Positions 1 to 8,148 of a DNA stretch of 64,000 nucleotides are shown piece by piece (position 1 is the first letter of the stretch; every line of letters starts with the position of its first letter). The notes beneath the pieces are model-generated. The model was not told the origin of the DNA and ran no database searches. It saw only the letters and a program-made list of their open reading frames with translations. The position numbers and the translations under genes were made by a program. The stretch is from CAWDVR01 sp044869805. Its GTDB lineage: Bacteria; Acidobacteriota; Thermoanaerobaculia; Multivoradales; SZUA-115. The stretch spans positions 1 to 64,000 of the forward strand of contig JBIOXV010000044.1 in assembly GCA_044869805.1 (NCBI GenBank). The letters are read 5' to 3'.

Positions 1-51
1 CTCCGGGTCGTAGCAGTAGACGAGGACGTTGGTGTCAATCAGCGCGACCAC
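1..51 (-). CDS. PIN-domain toxin (VapC-like), N-terminal fragment
   Basis: Only the first 17 codons are inside the window; the rest lies beyond the left edge. Starting from GTG at 51 the peptide reads VVALIDTNVLVYCYDPE. The 'hydrophobic-IDTNVLVY' opening is the hallmark first strand and first catalytic Asp of PIN ribonucleases. The start codon lies inside the end of the AbrB-type gene (stop at 35-37), a 17-nt overlap that is typical of translationally coupled antitoxin-toxin pairs. The family role is Mg-dependent RNA cleavage restrained by the cognate antitoxin. Function is inferred from the short N-terminus and the partner gene. Confidence 0.7.
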   Translation of the reverse strand, partial: MVALIDTNVLVYCYDPE

Positions 52-334
52 GGTCGTAGAGATCCTCGCGGGTCCAGCCGCGGTCCGTGGAGCCTCCGAT
101 CGCGGGGTGCTGGTCTTCGTAGGCCCGCTGGCGCTCTCTCGCGGCGTCAAAGAGCTGCAAACGCTCCTCGACGTCCAGAGGCGAGCGAGGGCCCCCGGCG
201 GGCACTACCCGGATGAAGCTCCCCGCGGGCTCCCACTCGATCTCGTCTCCCGGCCGGATGCCGTAGCGATCGGCGAGCGCCTTGGGGATCGTGACCTGGA
301 GCTTGCTCGTGACCTTGCTGGTGATCAAGGACAT
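35..334 (-). CDS. AbrB/MazE-type antitoxin
   Basis: 99-residue protein whose N-terminus (residues 1-45) is a swapped-hairpin AbrB DNA-binding domain, with the pattern SKVTSKLQVTIPKALADRY followed by GIRPGDEIEWE. It is expected to bind its own promoter and neutralise the PIN toxin encoded just downstream, which overlaps its 3' end. The C-terminal half is charged and probably wraps the toxin. An in-frame ATG lies 27 codons further upstream. I chose the ATG at 334 because the conserved domain begins right there and because a TTGACA/TAGAGT promoter sits directly in front, inside the longer version. This makes the transcript nearly leaderless. Confidence 0.85.
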   Translation of the reverse strand: MSLITSKVTSKLQVTIPKALADRYGIRPGDEIEWEPAGSFIRVVPAGGPRSPLDVEERLQLFDAARERQRAYEDQHPAIGGSTDRGWTREDLYDRGRAD

Positions 335-341
335 GGGTGCC

Positions 342-369
342 ACTCTAGCAAGGATTGTATCCTTGTCAA
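342..369 (-). promoter_or_regulatory. Sigma70-like promoter of the AbrB/PIN operon
   Basis: On the minus strand the sequence reads TTGACA (369-364), a 16-nt spacer, then TAGAGT (347-342), followed by 7 nt and the ATG at 334. The -35 hexamer is a perfect consensus. Transcription would begin within a few bases of the start codon, so the mRNA is probably leaderless. The spacer contains a dyad that may be the autoregulatory operator. Confidence 0.6.
349..365. promoter_or_regulatory. Candidate antitoxin operator (17-bp dyad)
   Basis: Perfect inverted repeat CAAGGAT-TGT-ATCCTTG lying in the promoter spacer and touching the -35 box of the AbrB/PIN operon. A further CAAGGAC half-site in the same orientation on the minus strand lies just upstream (around 369-375). 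Binding here would block RNA polymerase, which fits the autoregulation known for AbrB/MazE antitoxins. Operator function is inferred from position and symmetry only. Confidence 0.5.
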
Positions 370-499
370 GTCCTTGCGAGCCGCTGGTAGCGGCTGGAGC
401 TGGAGCCAATGGCAAGCCCTCCCTTCAGGTGAGGAGACGGAAGCCGCAGGGATGCCCTTTCGCGGCGTGACAGGCAGCGCCCCTCCCCATGCTCGCCGC

Positions 500-3028
500 T
501 CACGAATGACTGCTGCGAAAAATCCTCCGCACCCGCGGCGAGATGCGGGTCAGGAGCTCATACGGAATCGTGCCCGCCAGGGTCGCCAGCTCGACGAGGG
601 AGGGCTCGCCGGGATCGGGGCCGAAGACCACCACTTCGTCGCCGGGGCGCACGCTGGCGCCGAGCTCGGTCACGTCGAGTGTGGTCACGTCCATCGACAC
701 GCGGCCGACGACCGGGCAGCGCCGGCCGCCGACCAGCATCCAGCCGCGGTTGGAGAGTGCCCAGGGGTAGCCGTCGGAGTAGCCGAGGGCGACCACGGCG
801 AGGGTGCGCGGCCCGCCCGTCGTGCTGAAGGTGCGGCCGTAGCCCACGGCGTGGCCGGCGGGCAGCTCCTTGACCGAGACCACCTGTGTGGTGAGGCGCA
901 GCACGGGCTGCTGCTCCAGGGGCACTTGCTCGGCGACCGCGACGTAGCCGAAGAGCGCCAGGCCGCAGCGCACCAGGGAGTAGTGGGCCTCGGGGAAGCG
1001 GGCCACGGCGGCGCTCGCCGCGGCGTGCTCAAAGCGGAAGGAGAAGCCGGCGGCGGCGAGTGCGGCGCGCACGGCGTCGAATTGCCCGATCTGCCGGCGC
1101 GTGAACTCGTCGTCGGTGGGATCGTCGGCGGCGGCGAAATGGGTCATCAATCCTTCGAGCGCCAGCCACGACGAGGCCGCGATGGCGCGCGCCAGCTCCA
1201 CCGCCTGCTCGGGCGCCGCGCCCGCGCGGCCCATGCCGGTATCGACCTTCAAGTGCACGCGCACCGCCCGCTGCTGGCGCTCGGCCTCGGCGGCCAGCCA
1301 GCCGGCCTGCTCGACGGAGGAGACCTGCGCCGTGAGGCCGAAGCGCGCCACCTTGTCCACCTCGTGCGGCAGGACGTTCTGCACCAGGATCGGGGTGGTG
1401 ATGTCGTGGTCGCGCAGGGCCACGCCCTCGTCCGGATAGGCGACGGCGAAGTAGTCGATCCCCGCGCGCTCGAGCGCCTTGGCGACGCGCACCGCGTCGA
1501 GCCCGTAGCCGAAGGATTTCACCACTGCCATCACCGCCCGCCCGCGGCCCGCGGCGCGGCGGATGCGGTGGTAATTGCCCACCAGCGCGTCGAGGTCGAT
1601 GAACAGCCGCGCGGGGGAAACCGAGTCGAAGAGCAGGGCCGCCACCCGCTCGAGCCGCGCCGGGCGGCTGGCCTTGAGCAGCACACGGTCGCCGGCCCGG
1701 CAGCGCTCCTCGAGCACCATCGCCGCTTCCGCCGGGTCGCGCACGGTGTGGACCCGGGCCGCCGCCATGCCTGCCTCGAGGGCCGCGGTGGCGATCTCGG
1801 CGCCGCCTTCGCCGACCCCGACCAGGCGGTCGATGCCGAGCTCGGCCACCCGCCTGCCGGCGCGCGCGTGCGCCGCCGCCCGCGCCCGGCCGAGCTGCGC
1901 CATGCCGCCCAGCACGGCCACCGCGGCGCCCGTTCGACGCTCGCTGGAGCCGCGCTCCTTGGCGAGCGCCAGGAGCGCCGCCTCCATGCTCGCCGGGTCG
2001 GCGGTGTAGGCGTCGTTGATCAGCACGATGCCGCGCGGCGTGGTCGAGATCTCGAGCCGCATCGGTGCCGGCTGCCAGCCGGCGAGGCCGGCCTCGACCG
2101 CGCCGGGGCTCGCCCCCAGGAGCAGCGCCGCGGCGGCGGCCACGGCCGCGTCGTCGAGCCAGTGCGGCGCAGCCTCGCCCAGGTCGAGATCGACCGCGAT
2201 CTCCTTCCAGCGCAGCCGCGGCCGGCCTCCGTCCCGGTCGAGCAGGAAGTCCGCGCCCGGACCGCCGACCGTGACGGTCCTCGCTCCGACGGCGGCCAGG
2301 GCCGAGCGGCCCAGCTCTTCGCCGGCACCCGTCACCACCCAGCCAGCGCCCACGGGCGGCGCATCGCTGGCGCCGAGGCTCGCGAACAGCAGCGCCTTCT
2401 CGCGCGCCGTGACCTCGCGGCTGCCGAGGCCGGCGAGGTGAGCGTCGCCGATCGCGGTCAGGATGCCGCAGTCAGGCCGCACCATGGCCACAAGGCGCTC
2501 CATCTCTCCCGGCAGGCTGATGCCGCACTCGATCAGGGCGACGTCGGCCGTTGGGTCGAGGTGGGCGAGCGACAGGGCCACGCCCACTTGCGAGTTGTAG
2601 GACATCGGGCTCGCCGCCACCTTGTGCTCGCCGGCAAGCGCCGCCGCCAGCATGTCCTTGACCGTGGTCTTGCCGTGGCTGCCGGTGATGGCGACCACCC
2701 GGCCGGCGAAGCGGCGCCGGGCCTCGGCGGCCAGGGCCTGGAGGGCCGCCAGCGGGTCCTCGACGGCGATCAGGGCCTGGCCAGGCCCGGGCTCGGGGGC
2801 CGCGTGCTCGCGGCCGACGAGCGCCACGCTCGCACCGTCGGCCAACGCCTGGCGCGCGAAGCGCCCGCCGTCGAAGTGCGGCCCCACGAGGCCGATGAAG
2901 AGGTCTCCGCGCTTGACCCCGGCCCGCGAGTCGATCAGCAGGCGCTCGGCCTCGGCCGCGGGGTCGCCGGCGAGATCGCCGCCAGTGAGTCGGGCGGCTT
3001 CACGCGCGGCCAGGGGCCAGAGAGACAT
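500..3028 (-). CDS. murF-alr: Bifunctional MurF ligase / alanine racemase
   Basis: 842-residue fusion. Residues about 1-470 are MurF (UDP-MurNAc-tripeptide:D-Ala-D-Ala ligase), with the Mur-ligase P-loop GSHGKTT (Lys about 120) and a middle domain containing LINDAYTADP. Residues about 475-842 are a PLP-dependent alanine racemase, with the PLP lysine (K504) in AVVKSFGYG and the conserved C-terminal stretch GYSDGYPWAL...GRVSMDVT. One chain would therefore make D-Ala and attach D-Ala-D-Ala to the peptidoglycan precursor in the cytoplasm. The same fusion is known in Bacteroidetes. The start at 3028 (MSLWPLAARE) fits the MurF N-terminus; the reading frame is open 62 codons further upstream but that part is arginine-rich and overlaps the thioesterase gene. 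It is the last gene of a three-gene minus-strand group. Confidence 0.93.
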   Translation of the reverse strand: MSLWPLAAREAARLTGGDLAGDPAAEAERLLIDSRAGVKRGDLFIGLVGPHFDGGRFARQALADGASVALVGREHAAPEPGPGQALIAVEDPLAALQALAAEARRRFAGRVVAITGSHGKTTVKDMLAAALAGEHKVAASPMSYNSQVGVALSLAHLDPTADVALIECGISLPGEMERLVAMVRPDCGILTAIGDAHLAGLGSREVTAREKALLFASLGASDAPPVGAGWVVTGAGEELGRSALAAVGARTVTVGGPGADFLLDRDGGRPRLRWKEIAVDLDLGEAAPHWLDDAAVAAAAALLLGASPGAVEAGLAGWQPAPMRLEISTTPRGIVLINDAYTADPASMEAALLALAKERGSSERRTGAAVAVLGGMAQLGRARAAAHARAGRRVAELGIDRLVGVGEGGAEIATAALEAGMAAARVHTVRDPAEAAMVLEERCRAGDRVLLKASRPARLERVAALLFDSVSPARLFIDLDALVGNYHRIRRAAGRGRAVMAVVKSFGYGLDAVRVAKALERAGIDYFAVAYPDEGVALRDHDITTPILVQNVLPHEVDKVARFGLTAQVSSVEQAGWLAAEAERQQRAVRVHLKVDTGMGRAGAAPEQAVELARAIAASSWLALEGLMTHFAAADDPTDDEFTRRQIGQFDAVRAALAAAGFSFRFEHAAASAAVARFPEAHYSLVRCGLALFGYVAVAEQVPLEQQPVLRLTTQVVSVKELPAGHAVGYGRTFSTTGGPRTLAVVALGYSDGYPWALSNRGWMLVGGRRCPVVGRVSMDVTTLDVTELGASVRPGDEVVVFGPDPGEPSLVELATLAGTIPYELLTRISPRVRRIFRSSHS

Positions 3029-3057
3029 CGAGGGAACTCTAACGGGAGGCGACGCTC

Positions 3058-3498
3058 CTAGCGCCCCTGGGCCTGCTCGCCGGCGAGCACCATGCAGGTG
3101 CTCGTGGCGTGGGCGACCAGGGCACCGGAGGAATCGACGACGTCGCAGACCGTGAGGCCCACACTGCGGCCCTTGCGCAGCACGCGGCCGGTGGCGGTGA
3201 GGCGCGTCTTCCACACCGGCTTCAGGAAGTTGATCTTGAGCTCGATCGTGGTGTAGGTCTCGCCGGGCGCCATCAGGCTGGCGAAGGCGATGCCCATGGC
3301 GGCGTCGGCGAGGTCGCAGAGCACGCCGCCGTGCACCGTGCCCATCGGGTTCGAGAGCCGCTCGTCGGCATCGAGCGCGAAGGTGCTCTCCCCGGGCTCC
3401 ACGCTGAGCAGCTCGAAGCCCACCAGCTTGGCGATGGGCGGCATGGCGAGGTTGCGCAGCCTCTCGAGCACCGCCGGGTGTGATTGGAAGTCGCTCAC
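3058..3498 (-). CDS. PaaI/YdiI-family hotdog thioesterase
   Basis: 146 residues, a full-length single hotdog domain. The conserved segment NPMGTVHGGVLCDLADAAMG carries the HGG motif and the Asp of the acyl-CoA thioesterase subfamily related to PaaI and YdiI. It probably hydrolyses an aromatic or medium-chain acyl-CoA; the substrate cannot be read from the sequence. The gene starts with GTG at 3498 and overlaps the stop of the upstream amidohydrolase by four bases (GTGA), so the two are translationally coupled. It ends 29 bp before murF-alr. Confidence 0.85.
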   Translation of the reverse strand: MSDFQSHPAVLERLRNLAMPPIAKLVGFELLSVEPGESTFALDADERLSNPMGTVHGGVLCDLADAAMGIAFASLMAPGETYTTIELKINFLKPVWKTRLTATGRVLRKGRSVGLTVCDVVDSSGALVAHATSTCMVLAGEQAQGR

Positions 3499-5225
3499 TG
3501 CCCGCCCTCCGCCGCGTAGACCACCTTGCCGCCGAGGATGGTGTAGACCACCTCGGTCCCCGGGATCTCCGCCTCGGGCACGGTCAGCAGATCGCGGGAG
3601 AGCACCGTCAAGTCCGCGAGCTTGCCGGCCGTGATGGTGCCCTTCTCTTCCTCCTCGAAGGCGGCGTAGGCGGCGTCCCGCGTGTAGGAGCGAAGCGCCT
3701 CCTCGCGCGTCATCACCTGCTCCGGGTAGAAGGCGCGGCCGTCTTTCATCTTACGGGTCACGGCGGCGTAGAAGCCGGGGATGGGGTCCACGTCCTCGAC
3801 CGGCACGTCCGTGCCGTTCGACACCACCGCCCCGGAGTCGAGGAGCTTGCGCCACACGTAGGCGCCGGCGGCGGCACGCTCCTCGCCGATGCGCGACGGC
3901 ACCCAAGGGCCGTCCGAAGTGCAGTGGATAGCCTGCATCGAGGCGATGACGCCGAGCTTGGCGAAACGCGGGATGTCGGCCGGGTCGAGGTGCTGCGCGT
4001 GCTCGACCCGCCAGCGCAGGTCCTTCTTCTCGGGATGGGCAGTGAAGGTGCGCTCGAAGAGGTCGAGCGTCTCGCGGTTGGCGCGGTCGCCGATGGCGTG
4101 CACGCAGAGCTGGAGCCCATGGTCGATCGCCAGCTTCGCGCTCTCCTCGATCACCGGCACGGGCGTGGTGTTGAGCCCGGTCGTGGCCGGCAGGTCGCTG
4201 TAGGGCGCGAGCAGCCAGGCGCCGCGCGAGCCGAGCGCGCCGTCGATCGAGTGTTTGATGCCGCCGGCGGTGAAGAACTTGTCGCGGAAGCCCGGCCCCG
4301 CTGCCAGCGCCTGCGCCAGGCGCTCGTTGCCGTCGCGGTACATCACCCACAGCCGGATGCGGAGCTTGCCGGCCTGCGCCAGGCCGCGGTAGAGGTCCAC
4401 CAGCTCGACCGGCGAGCCCGCGTCCTGGAAGCTCGTCACGCCCTTCTTCAGGCACTCGTCGGTGGCGAGCTCGATCGCCTGCAGCACCTCCTCCTGGCTC
4501 GGCGGCGTGCGCCGCGCCACCAAGTCGGCGGCGGTCTCGCGGAACAACCCGGTCGGCTTGCCGGATGCGTCGCGCAGGATCTCGCCGCCCGCCGGGTCGG
4601 GGGTTGTCGCAGTGATTCCCGCGACCTCCATGGCCTTGGCGTTGACGAACACCGCGTGCCCGCTCGCGTGATCGAGGAAGACGGGGTTCTCCGGCGAGGC
4701 GGCCGAGAGCGCATCGTGGAGCGGGAAGCCCTCGACGTTGGGCTCCGGCGCCCGATCCCACTTCTCCTGGTGCCAGCCGCCGCCCAGGATCCACTCGCCG
4801 GGCTTCACCTTCTTCGCCGCCTCGGCCACCAGGGTCACGGCTTCGTCCCAGTTGTGGATCTGCGTCAAATCGAGCTGCATCTTGGCCTGGCCGAGGCCCA
4901 GGAAGTGCCCATGGCCCTCGACGAAGCCCGGGATCACGAGCTTGCCGCCGAGGTCGAGCACCCGCGTGGCGGGGCCGCGATGGCGCTCGATCTCCGCGGC
5001 GCTGCCCACGGCGAGGATGGAGTCGCCCGCCACCGCCACCGCCTCGGCGAGCGGCCGCGCGTCGTCCACGGTCACCACCTTGGCGTGGGCGAGGATCAGG
5101 TCCGCGGGCTGGGCGGGGGGGGCGGTTTGGCCCGGGTCACAAGCCAGCGCGGTCAGGAGGGCCAAAACCAGTGCCGCGAAAGCCAACAAAGGGGTCGAGC
5201 GAGCTGAGCGCTCCGGTTTGCACAT
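3495..5225 (-). CDS. Exported YtcJ-like amidohydrolase
   Basis: 576 residues. The N-terminus (MCKPERSARSTPLLAFAALVLALLTALAC) is a signal peptide; the Cys after ALA makes a lipoprotein possible although the lipobox is not ideal. The remainder matches the YtcJ/amidohydrolase-3 family: the HxH metal motif in VEGHGHFLGLG, then DGALGSRGAWL, HAIGDRAN, RVEHAQHLDP and the late Asp in SNGTDVPVED. Family members hydrolyse amide or imide bonds in a metal-dependent TIM barrel; the substrate here is unknown. It heads a minus-strand group with the thioesterase and murF-alr, overlapping the former by 4 nt. Confidence 0.88.
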   Translation of the reverse strand: MCKPERSARSTPLLAFAALVLALLTALACDPGQTAPPAQPADLILAHAKVVTVDDARPLAEAVAVAGDSILAVGSAAEIERHRGPATRVLDLGGKLVIPGFVEGHGHFLGLGQAKMQLDLTQIHNWDEAVTLVAEAAKKVKPGEWILGGGWHQEKWDRAPEPNVEGFPLHDALSAASPENPVFLDHASGHAVFVNAKAMEVAGITATTPDPAGGEILRDASGKPTGLFRETAADLVARRTPPSQEEVLQAIELATDECLKKGVTSFQDAGSPVELVDLYRGLAQAGKLRIRLWVMYRDGNERLAQALAAGPGFRDKFFTAGGIKHSIDGALGSRGAWLLAPYSDLPATTGLNTTPVPVIEESAKLAIDHGLQLCVHAIGDRANRETLDLFERTFTAHPEKKDLRWRVEHAQHLDPADIPRFAKLGVIASMQAIHCTSDGPWVPSRIGEERAAAGAYVWRKLLDSGAVVSNGTDVPVEDVDPIPGFYAAVTRKMKDGRAFYPEQVMTREEALRSYTRDAAYAAFEEEEKGTITAGKLADLTVLSRDLLTVPEAEIPGTEVVYTILGGKVVYAAEGGQ

Positions 5226-5266
5226 ATCGCCTCGAGAAGTTCAGAAGATGGAGGACGCGGGGAGGC

Positions 5267-5674
5267 TCAGGCCGAGCCCCTCGCTTCGACGTTGCGAGCG
5301 TTGAGTAGCGAGACGGCGGCCAGAGCCTGGAAGTCGCGGTCGCGGTGCAGCACGGTGAGATGGTGCTGCAACGCGCAGGCGGCGATCAGGCAATCGACGG
5401 AGGAGCGGACCGTCATGCCGCTCCGGCGGGCCGAGCGGTAGAGCTCGATCGCCTTGTCGTAGACCTCGGGGGTCAGCGGCGAGGCGACGATCGGCAGCGA
5501 GAGCATGGCCTGGCGCGCGCGCCGGAAGGCGAACGGCTCGCGGAACCCTTGCAACACCTCCTGGATCACCGGCCAGCAGGTGACCACGTCGTCGAAGTCG
5601 ACGATGCTCTCGAGGTCGAGACCCGCCGGCCGTCGGAAGACCTCGATCCACACCGAGGTGTCAACGAGGACCAT
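5267..5674 (-). CDS. vapC: PIN-domain ribonuclease toxin (VapC family)
   Basis: 135-residue PIN protein. The first strand MVLVDTSVWIEVFRR contains the first acidic catalytic residue, SSVDCLIAACAL supplies a later conserved Asp, and HRDRDF is the usual last acidic cluster. It is predicted to be a Mg-dependent RNase, held inactive by the antitoxin encoded upstream. The ATG at 5674 lies inside the antitoxin gene (14-nt overlap); a GTG two codons earlier is an alternative. The open frame extends 66 codons further but that part only mirrors the antitoxin gene in another frame. Confidence 0.88.
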   Translation of the reverse strand: MVLVDTSVWIEVFRRPAGLDLESIVDFDDVVTCWPVIQEVLQGFREPFAFRRARQAMLSLPIVASPLTPEVYDKAIELYRSARRSGMTVRSSVDCLIAACALQHHLTVLHRDRDFQALAAVSLLNARNVEARGSA

Positions 5675-5897
5675 CTTCACCGTGGTCGCCCGTGCGGTAG
5701 TCGGCGCGCATCTCGGCGATCTCGCCCTCCCACAGCCCCGACCCCGCGAGATCGAGGATTTGCCGGGCTTTGATCCGGCGCACGAAGTCCTCGAGCGCCC
5801 GCTCCACGGTGCGCGAATAAGTCCGCTCACCGCCCAGCCGCATCGCCTCGTCCAGCAGGCCCTCGCTAAGCACAAGATTTGTGCGCTTCATGCGCAT
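5661..5897 (-). CDS. vapB: VapB-type antitoxin
   Basis: 78 residues (76 if the second ATG at 5891 is used). The N-terminus RTNLVLSEGLLDEAMRLGGERTYSRTVERALEDFVRR is a ribbon-helix-helix domain of the VapB/DUF2191 kind, which pairs with PIN toxins and binds the operon promoter. The C-terminus is the acidic/aromatic toxin-binding tail. The vapC start overlaps its last codons. A TTGACA hexamer lies on the minus strand at 5927-5922, about 25 nt before the start, with only a weak -10 (CACACT at 5903-5898), so if this promoter is used the ATG at 5891 would be the more likely start. Confidence 0.82.
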   Translation of the reverse strand: MRMKRTNLVLSEGLLDEAMRLGGERTYSRTVERALEDFVRRIKARQILDLAGSGLWEGEIAEMRADYRTGDHGEDGPR

Positions 5898-5971
5898 AGT
5901 GTGCAGAATCGGCGGGACGCCTGTCAAGCGGTCCAGGGGCCCTGGGGGCGGCGCTCGAGCTTGGAAGACGC

Positions 5972-7000
5972 TCAGGCCCCCTGCCCCAACCACTCCGAGA
6001 TCCGTCGCGCGGTCTGGAAGCAGGCCCAGGCGAGCACCGCCACCAGCTCGACATCGGCCGGGAGGGAGCGGCGAAAGGCGGCGATCTCCTTCTCGTCCAC
6101 GCGGTGGGGCGCGAGCGCGGCGAGCAGGCCGAGGCGGGCGGCCGCGGCGTCGCCAGGGGTGAGGCCGGCGAGGGTCTCGTCGAGCCAGGCGAAGCCGAAC
6201 GGCGGGTCCTCGCCTCGCCAGCCGGCGAGGTGGTGACGCACCCGCGCCTGGCCCTCCGGGGAAAGCAGTGGGCCGACGGCGGCGGCCGTGGCCGCGTCCA
6301 TGGCGGCGAAGGCGGTGGCGATCGGCGGTGAGGCCGCGGCCCAGGCGAGGTGCGCCCCCGGCTCCACCGGCGGCAGCGGCGGGAGCGATGCTCCGGGCGC
6401 CCGCTGCACCTCGGCGAAGCGGCGCATGCGGCGGCCGACGAGCGGGAGCAGGGGCCACCGCAGCCAGCGGGGGAGGAGGGTCTCGGCAAGCAGCACGGTC
6501 GCCATGCGGTTGATGTACTGGAAGCACAGCACGGTGCCGATCGCCTCCGGCGCCTCCGCCGGCCCGAAGGGCGGCCGGGCGAGGCGCGGGTGATCGGCTC
6601 GGCGGCTGGCCGCTGCCCAGGCGAGCAGCGCTTCCAGCTCAGGCCCCAGCCGGCCCTGCCGGCCGCGGGCGAGCGCCGTTTCCGTAGCACCGTTGCCCAG
6701 CGCGTGGAGGGCGATGCCGTGGGCGTCCACGCAGTAGGGGCAGCGGTTGCTCGCCGAGACGGCGACCGCCATCGCCTCCTTGGCCGGCCGGCCCAGCCGC
6801 CCGCCCACGATCACCGTTTCGCGCAGGATGGCCCAGCCCGCGGCCAGCAGCTCCGGCACCGGCGAATGCAGGGCGAGCGGCTCGGGAAGGAGGCCGAACT
6901 CGTCCCGGATCTGGCCGCTGACGACCGCGGTCAGGCTGCCGGGCACGGGGGCAGCCGCACCAAGGTAACGGCCGATCCGATGGGAAGCCTGAGAGGGCAT
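5972..7000 (-). CDS. AhpD-like carboxymuconolactone decarboxylase family protein
   Basis: 342 residues with an AhpD-like fold. The segment AVAVSASNRCPYCVDAHGIAL holds the redox CxxC plus downstream His that acts as a thiol peroxidase-type site in AhpD relatives. The C-terminal half (about 200-342) looks like a second, degenerate AhpD-like helical repeat without a CxxC. It may reduce peroxides or organic hydroperoxides; the true substrate is unknown. The gene is divergent from the enediyne core cassette and shares the 170-bp intergenic region with it, so joint regulation or a protective role is possible but only inferred. An AT-rich patch (7017-7027) just upstream may hold its promoter. Confidence 0.8.
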   Translation of the reverse strand: MPSQASHRIGRYLGAAAPVPGSLTAVVSGQIRDEFGLLPEPLALHSPVPELLAAGWAILRETVIVGGRLGRPAKEAMAVAVSASNRCPYCVDAHGIALHALGNGATETALARGRQGRLGPELEALLAWAAASRRADHPRLARPPFGPAEAPEAIGTVLCFQYINRMATVLLAETLLPRWLRWPLLPLVGRRMRRFAEVQRAPGASLPPLPPVEPGAHLAWAAASPPIATAFAAMDAATAAAVGPLLSPEGQARVRHHLAGWRGEDPPFGFAWLDETLAGLTPGDAAAARLGLLAALAPHRVDEKEIAAFRRSLPADVELVAVLAWACFQTARRISEWLGQGA

Positions 7001-7170
7001 GGATTCGTAGTTTTCTCTCTATATAATCGGCCCAGCGTGTTGACCGGTGGAGTATAGGCATCCTGCTGCGATTCCGGGCAGGTTTTGGGCGCGTCGATGG
7101 CCCGGGCTGTCCCCTTGCAGTGGGGGGCTGAGCATCTTCATTAGACGAGAGACCTCGGTCGGGGGACAGG

Positions 7171-8148
7171 ATGGGAGTTGTGGCGCAGAAGCTCCTCGGC
7201 ATCTCTCCCGGTGAGGTTTCGTTCGTGCGGCGCGGCTTCCGGGGAGTCGACCAGCCGGCGCGGCCGCATCTGGAGGAGGCGGGGAGGTCTTTTATCACTG
7301 GCTACATGGCGGCCCTTGAGGACGACCGGCTCGAATCCCTGAGCGCGCGGCTGGCCGAGGTGCCGGCGGAGCGGAGCGGGTTTGCGTTCGAGGGGGCAGC
7401 CATGGGGCTCGCCCTCCTCGACTTCCTGAAGCCCTGGCGCCGCTCCCGTTTCCGCGACTTCTACGACGGCCCCGGTCATCCCCACGCTTATCTTCTGCTG
7501 GTCGGAATGGGCTGGGCCATGGCCCGCCTGCCCGTGTCCGTCGACAGGACCCTGGCCCGGCTCGACCCCCTGCTGGGCTGGCTCGCCCTCGACGGCTACG
7601 GCTTCCATGAGGGCTTCTTCCACTGGCCGCAGGCGATCGACGGCCAGCGGGTGCCGAGAAAGATCTCCGGCTACGGAGTGCGGGCCTTCGACCAGGGCGT
7701 GGGCCGCAGCCTGTGGTTCGTCGAAGGCGCCGCGCCGGAGCGGATCGCCGCGACCATCGGCCGCTTCCCCGGGCCCCGGCGAGGGGATCTGTGGAGCGGG
7801 GTGGGGCTCGCCTGCGGTTACGCGGGCGGCATCGAGCGCGCGGCGGTCGAGCGCCTGGCCGAGGTCGCCGGCCCTCACCTGGGCGACTTTGGCCAGGGGG
7901 TGGCCTTCGCCGCCGCGGCGCGCCAGCGGGCGGGCAACCTGGTCCCGGCAACCGAGCTCGCCTGCGACGTAGTGTGGGATCTCGGCGCCGAGGAGGTGGC
8001 TGAGATCGCGCTGGCGGCCGGGGTCGACCTGCCGCCCGACGGGCCAGAGCCTTCCTTCGAGCTCTGGCGGCAGAACATCCAGGGTCGTCTTGAGGAAAGG
8101 TTGGAGCCATGCTCGAGCGATTCCCGTTCCTCCGCCGCTACGGCGTGA
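7171..8148 (+). CDS. unbL: DUF1702 protein, enediyne core gene UnbL
   Basis: 325-residue DUF1702 protein. The opening LLGISPGEVSFVRRGF, the DGYGFHEGFFHW segment and the GVGRSLWFVEGA block followed by a Cys/Gly-rich WSGVGLACGYAGG are what I recognise for this family. DUF1702 proteins occur almost only beside enediyne PKS genes (UnbL), are probably soluble, and have no established biochemical role. It is the first gene of the five-gene cassette and its 3' end overlaps unbV by 40 nt. The start at 7171 is the first ATG; an in-frame GTG lies three codons later. No convincing promoter is visible, only a TATAAT at 7022-7027 without a good -35. Confidence 0.9.
   Translation: MGVVAQKLLGISPGEVSFVRRGFRGVDQPARPHLEEAGRSFITGYMAALEDDRLESLSARLAEVPAERSGFAFEGAAMGLALLDFLKPWRRSRFRDFYDGPGHPHAYLLLVGMGWAMARLPVSVDRTLARLDPLLGWLALDGYGFHEGFFHWPQAIDGQRVPRKISGYGVRAFDQGVGRSLWFVEGAAPERIAATIGRFPGPRRGDLWSGVGLACGYAGGIERAAVERLAEVAGPHLGDFGQGVAFAAAARQRAGNLVPATELACDVVWDLGAEEVAEIALAAGVDLPPDGPEPSFELWRQNIQGRLEERLEPCSSDSRSSAATA

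Noticed and set aside
29..3061. Open frame of 1010 codons on the + strand
   Set aside because: It is the antisense of the AbrB and murF-alr genes. Its composition (His/Arg/Gly/Ala) is typical of shadow frames in GC-rich DNA.
5267..5875. Longer VapC starting at 5875
   Set aside because: The extra 66 N-terminal codons are an out-of-frame image of vapB; the PIN fold begins at 5674.
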